Part shown: positions 60,286-64,000 of the stretch, piece by piece
Position numbering within the stretch: position 1 is the stretch's first letter
Layout of the letters: the number at the start of each line of letters is the position of its first letter
Translations under genes and position numbers: made by a program
The notes under the pieces: model-generated
The model's input: the letters and a program-made list of their open reading frames with translations, nothing else
Told to the model about the DNA's origin: nothing
The model's database searches: none
From: Fusarium oxysporum f. sp. lycopersici 4287
Lineage: Eukaryota > Ascomycota > Sordariomycetes > Hypocreales > Nectriaceae
Assembly: GCF_000149955.1 (NCBI RefSeq)
Contig: NC_030989.1
Coordinates: 1,440,341-1,504,340, forward strand
Length of the DNA: 64,000 bases
Direction: 5' to 3'

Positions 60286-61124
60286 GCATTCATTTTGTAA
60301 TGGCTCCTGCTTTTCGGGGTCGCAATTTCTTTCCTCTATTGTATTATTATGGTGGTGGTATTCTGCTCTTCATTGATACCAGGAGTTCGGGGCTTACTAT
60401 AGATAAGATGGATATCAGAGACCAACAGGACTGGGACGACTCTCACGAGAACACCAGATCACAATTGTTTCGCTAGTTTAATACGTCAAAATCAATTATT
60501 ACCCCTAAAATCAATCGCATCTACATCTTTTGGATGTATTTGCCTCATTTCTTCTTTCGAGGCCGCAACAATTCCCATGACTGATCGTAAACCCAGTAGT
60601 ACTTGCTTTTGCCCCCGACGATTGATTGCATCTTCAACCACCAGAAACCCCCTTGTACCTGTTTTCCCCACGACGGAAAAGAAAATGCAAAGAAACAACA
60701 CCGTCTTTGGGGTATAGATCTCGGTTATCTCCAGAAGGGGTTATGAGTTGCGATATGAGGGTGCCTATATCCTGCCGTGAAGTGAACCCAATGCCGTTGT
60801 GCATGCAGAAAAATGCGCATGGAAAAAAAGAAGAAAAAAAAAAGTAAGCAAATCTCCCTGAAATCAAGTACTAAACGCCCGTGATCGCCTGACTTTTATG
60901 AACGACCGTCTTTAAGTCGTGCTGATAGGAGGAATGTGTCTTCCCCTCTAGATAGTCACAGCATTGTTGCTGTGCGTAATCGTTGTCAACAGTAGTATGA
61001 CATTATGGTACAGTGGTAGTATTCACCGTACTCAAAAGAACCTCGGCGGTTCTTTAGACCCAGAGGTCTTTTACCCTCACGTTAATCGCACAGATCAACA
61101 ACAATGAGGTCAGTGGTGATGCAT
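60286..61124. other. Intergenic between convergent genes
   Basis: The 3' flanks of the vWA gene and the coiled-coil gene. It holds an A-rich run (60821-60842) and the structured stretch at 60999-61072. Confidence 0.5.
60999..61072 (+). other. tRNA-Gly-like half with A box, two hairpins and T4 run
   Basis: TGGTACAGTGG (61006-61016) fits the Pol III A-box consensus at every position. With what follows it resembles the 5' half of a glycine tRNA, and the D-stem GTAC/GTAT pairs. An 8-bp stem (AAAGAACC/GGTTCTTT, 61035-61055) and a 5-bp stem (AGACC/GGTCT, 61056-61069) come next, then TTTT (61069-61072). No T-arm or matching acceptor 3' strand, so it is not an intact tRNA. It could be a tRNA relic or a small Pol III transcript. 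Confidence 0.25.
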
Positions 61125-63490
61125 TTATCGCATGCATACGACATCAGCCATACAAACTGAGTGAGCAGAGATGTTTGAGCCGGTGTCATTGCGGCAGGTC
61201 ACAACAGGTGTGGTGACAAGAGCAATTCGCCAATGTTCAGCCTGGAGCTCATGTGGATCAGAGTCGGGCCAGATGGGGAACATGGACTGGTGCGAGAATC
61301 GGCTTCCGATCTCGGGGAAGCGGAAGTCAAATGTCAGTCGACTGCTGAGAATGCGGCTCGACAGAGCCCAGGCAGCAGATGAGACCTTCTCGAGCTCCTT
61401 GTAGGTAGTCTCAGGGTCGGCGGTGGGGTTTAGGAGTGGCTCGACCATGTGAAGGATAACGTCTGAGATCTCCTGGCAACGGACCTTGCTGAACTCCTCG
61501 AAGCTGTCCAGCTTGAGGACAGAGTCCACAATAGCCGCTTGTCGATCAAGGATGTGCTGTCGACGGACAGCGGTCTGGCCTGCAACCTTTGTTAGTCGAT
61601 CACTTTGATTATTCGGGCTAGTGTCTTACCTTGAGTTCTCTCAAGATCCTTCTCAACTTCAGCGAGGCCGTAGGTAGCATCGGTCTCAGCACCCATCCAA
61701 GCCCGAGGAACCCAGACGCGGTTGACAATGTAGTCAATGATGACGCGAGTGACAAGGCAAGACTTGGAACTTCTATCCTTGAGGTGAAAGTCAAGGTAGG
61801 AGATTGCCTCTGTCTCTGAGAGGGGGTGGTAAGTAGCCAAGAGAACAGGCCAGAGGCGAGTGCTAGAAAGATCCATAGGGTTGACAAAAGTCGGCTTGTC
61901 AGCATAGACGTCGACGAAGAGGCGGACAGTCGTGTAAAGTTCCGTCAGCTGGTCATGCCAAGCCCCAATGGTCATTTCGGTGATGTGGATAGGAGGACCG
62001 GGGAAAGAGGGACGAGTAGTCAGCGCGCCAGGGGGGCCGGCGAAATCAGGAGCTTGGACAGGATCGCGGAAGCGACTGTACTTGTTGCGGTTGTGAGAAG
62101 GGGTAGGAGGGTAAAACTCCCGGCGCTGCTGGCCGAATCCGCCATTGCTCTGGGCAGAGGGTCCCTTGTCAGGTTGCCCGTAGGATTGAGGATAAAATTC
62201 AGGTGCATTAGGACGATAAGTACCGTTGCTGAAACCACGACGGGGGGCATTTCGACCAAACATGGACTGAGGTCCAGCACCGTTTGGGGGAGGGACTGCG
62301 TAGCGAGGTTGGCTCTGTGCAGGAGTAGGAGGAGCCCACTGGTTGAACCGGCGCTCACCTGGAGCAGCAGTGCTTGGGCGAGAAGGAGGAGGCACAATGT
62401 GAGAGCCAAAGCGCGTGGGCAGATTGGGGTGACGACTGTTCTGCAAGGCAGAAGAGGGACGTTGAGGCTGCAGAACGCCGTCATTGATATCAACAGCCTT
62501 GTTAGGAGAGTCCGTGCCATTAGGACGCAGAGACATGATAGACTTCTGAGCGGCGTTTTTATCAGGGCATGCCTCTGCGATGGTCTCAAGAGCGCGTGCC
62601 ACAGAGTCAGGACTGGAGTTGCTCATGGGCCACATGGATCGACGAGCATTGATCTGGTTCTCTATGTGCTTGATGGAGATTTCAAGTTGCTAAATACTTT
62701 CGTCAGATTTGTCACAGTGATATAGAACAAACTGCGTACCTTGACCATCTCATCATGATCGGCGCTGGATCTGGTACCCTCAGAACCACCATCACGGACC
62801 TTCGCCTTGAGAGACTTCAACTCATCCATGAGCTTCTCAAGATGACCCATGAGTTTGACGGCTTCGGCCTCCGCTTCTTGGCGTTTGCCCTTCTCATCCG
62901 CCAGCTCGGTGCGAAGGTTGCCCAGGTTGTGACTTTGGTCATCAGCCTCTGCCTTGGCAAGGTTGGCCTCGATACTCATTCGCGCGATGGCCTTGTCCGT
63001 ATCCTCTTGATCGAGGGTCAGGTTCATAAGCGCATCAACAAGCTGGCTCGTCTCTGAGCTGATGATCTGCCCGACTTCCTGCAGCTTTGTGATAATCTCG
63101 TTGGATTCATTGGAAGAAACACCAGGCATGCGGCGAAGAGATGTCTGGATCTTCACAAGTATCTCTTGCGACATGCGAGCCTTTTCAAAGGCAGGCTGCG
63201 AGGCAATGTCAGTGGTTGACCCGGAGATGCGCTGCGACTTGAGTCGGATAGAAAAGCAAGCAAAAGGATGAAGAAACTCGTTGACTTACGTGATTGTTGG
63301 TCATCTGCTTGATCCTCTCGGATCGAGCAGATCCCGCGAGAGGTGTCGAGAAGTTGATACTCAACATGGTATTCGTGTTGGAAGGTTTGGTATCACGACT
63401 CCCAATGCTGGAAGACCACTTTGACGAGGGTTGACTCGGCGCGAAGTGACTGTCAGTAGAAGAGGACGTTTTATACTCGTGTGTCATCAT
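61125..63490 (-). CDS. Conserved coiled-coil protein, unknown function (737 aa)
   Basis: Exons 63290-63490, 62740-63237, 61630-62689 and 61125-61579, introns of 50-52 nt. The ATG at 63490 (MMTHEYKTSS) is the first real ATG. The N-terminus is Ser/Thr-rich and contains NTMLSINFSTPLAGSARSERIKQM. Residues about 75-260 are helical and coiled coil (SLRRMPGVSSNESNEIITKLQEVGQ, LVDALMNLTLDQEDTDKAIARM). A Pro/Gln/Asn-rich linker (about 265-450, repeated PPP and FGQ-like units) follows. The C-terminal 290 residues look folded (HITEMTIGAWHDQLTELYTTVRLFVDVYADKP, LDFHLKDRSSKSCLVTRVIIDYIVNRVWVPRAW). No membrane segment or known catalytic motif. I do not recognise the family; the strict domain layout and clean splicing say it is a real conserved gene. 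Confidence 0.8.
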
Positions 63491-64000
63491 CGACAGAGCA
63501 AACTTGCTCGAGTATTGGAGAGTAGGAAAAGCACGATGCTCGGTAAGGAACAATAGGAATGAAGATAGGAATATGTGGAGGCCGAATGATGAGTGCACTT
63601 TACTGAGGAGGCTGAAAGTGTAGGAAAGAGGCTGAAAAAACAACTCCGAGCCAAAACCTTTTTGCTTGATATTCGTCCGGTGTTTGGCACACTCCGGGAT
63701 GAATCCTTTTTTGTTTGCCAAGCGAGAAAACAAGACTGATGGGTGACTTGAGGGTAATAGATGAAAGATATCAGCTTGCCCTCACGTAAATATCACCAAA
63801 GATCTTATATTTTGCGATCATGGGCGAATCCAGAAGTTACTGGATTAGAAATAGATAGAGAGAGAGAACCATAGGGGTCCTGAAACATATTCTCCTAAAT
63901 AGTTCCCTTTTGAGGCGACTGACTACTCGGTTGCCTGGCACTGGCACTGGCACTGCCAGTGACCAGCAACTCCTGCAGCTCAGGAACCCGGGTCCGGCCT
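63491..64000. other. Promoter region of the coiled-coil gene, to the window edge
   Basis: The leader of the preceding minus-strand gene. The open frame upstream of its ATG lacks a start codon. No other gene seen. Confidence 0.5.
63935..63961. repeat. CTGGCA triplet repeat with hairpin
   Basis: Three CTGGCA units (63935-63952) run into CACTGGC-ACT-GCCAGTG (63945-63961), a perfect 7-bp stem with a 3-nt loop. Confidence 0.5.

Overview
This window is nuclear DNA from a filamentous ascomycete, most likely a Sordariomycete close to Fusarium. The evidence is short introns (about 48-69 nt, mostly GTA/GTG donor, CTAAC-like branch point, CAG/TAG acceptor), conserved fungal housekeeping proteins at family-typical lengths, fungus-specific regulators (Zn2Cys6, HMG-box) and kb-sized untranslated or intergenic stretches. 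The genus assignment is inference. No rRNA gene, intact tRNA, CRISPR array or intact transposon was seen.

Layout. 0-8.6 kb: the 5' end of GDA1 (Golgi GDPase, minus, runs off the left edge), a PPPDE-thioredoxin-PUL fusion protein (plus), a previously hidden three-exon small membrane protein (5196-5728), a 104-aa acidic protein (minus) and a divergently transcribed CobW/ZNG1-type zinc GTPase. 8.8-15.8 kb: a disordered protein with one four-Cys motif, and a five-exon vacuolar cation-chloride cotransporter (VHC1/SLC12), both minus. 15.8-18.1 kb: an intergenic stretch with a 120-bp element bounded by 32-bp inverted repeats. 18.1-28 kb: an AVT-type vacuolar amino-acid transporter with several reading-frame breaks, AIM32, CYC2, and the P4-ATPase NEO1 (minus). 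29.7-41.2 kb: RVB1, an HMG-box regulator, dynactin p150Glued and SRP19/SEC65. 42.1-50.3 kb (all minus): a CCCH zinc-finger protein, a Zn2Cys6 regulator, and orotidine-5'-phosphate decarboxylase (pyrG/URA3) with a one-base frameshift in a C run. 55-63.5 kb: phosphatidylinositol synthase PIS1, a vWA-domain protein with a PPxY motif, and a 737-aa conserved coiled-coil protein.

Functional reading. This is a core-genome neighbourhood, not a gene cluster. There is a loose endomembrane theme (GDA1, VHC1, AVT, NEO1, SEC65, PIS1, dynactin), but spacing and orientation do not suggest co-regulation. The only compact regulatory unit I see is the 446-bp divergent promoter at 7024-7469, which holds a perfect CRE palindrome and an inverted GATA pair.

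Most notable observations: (1) frameshifts at C homopolymers in two genes that should be intact (pyrG, AVT), which most probably mark sequence errors but would matter biologically if real; (2) a small spliced gene missed by plain ORF calling; (3) a tRNA-Gly-like half with A box, tandem hairpins and a T4 run near 61.0 kb; (4) the short inverted-repeat element. I found no convincing new multi-gene system.
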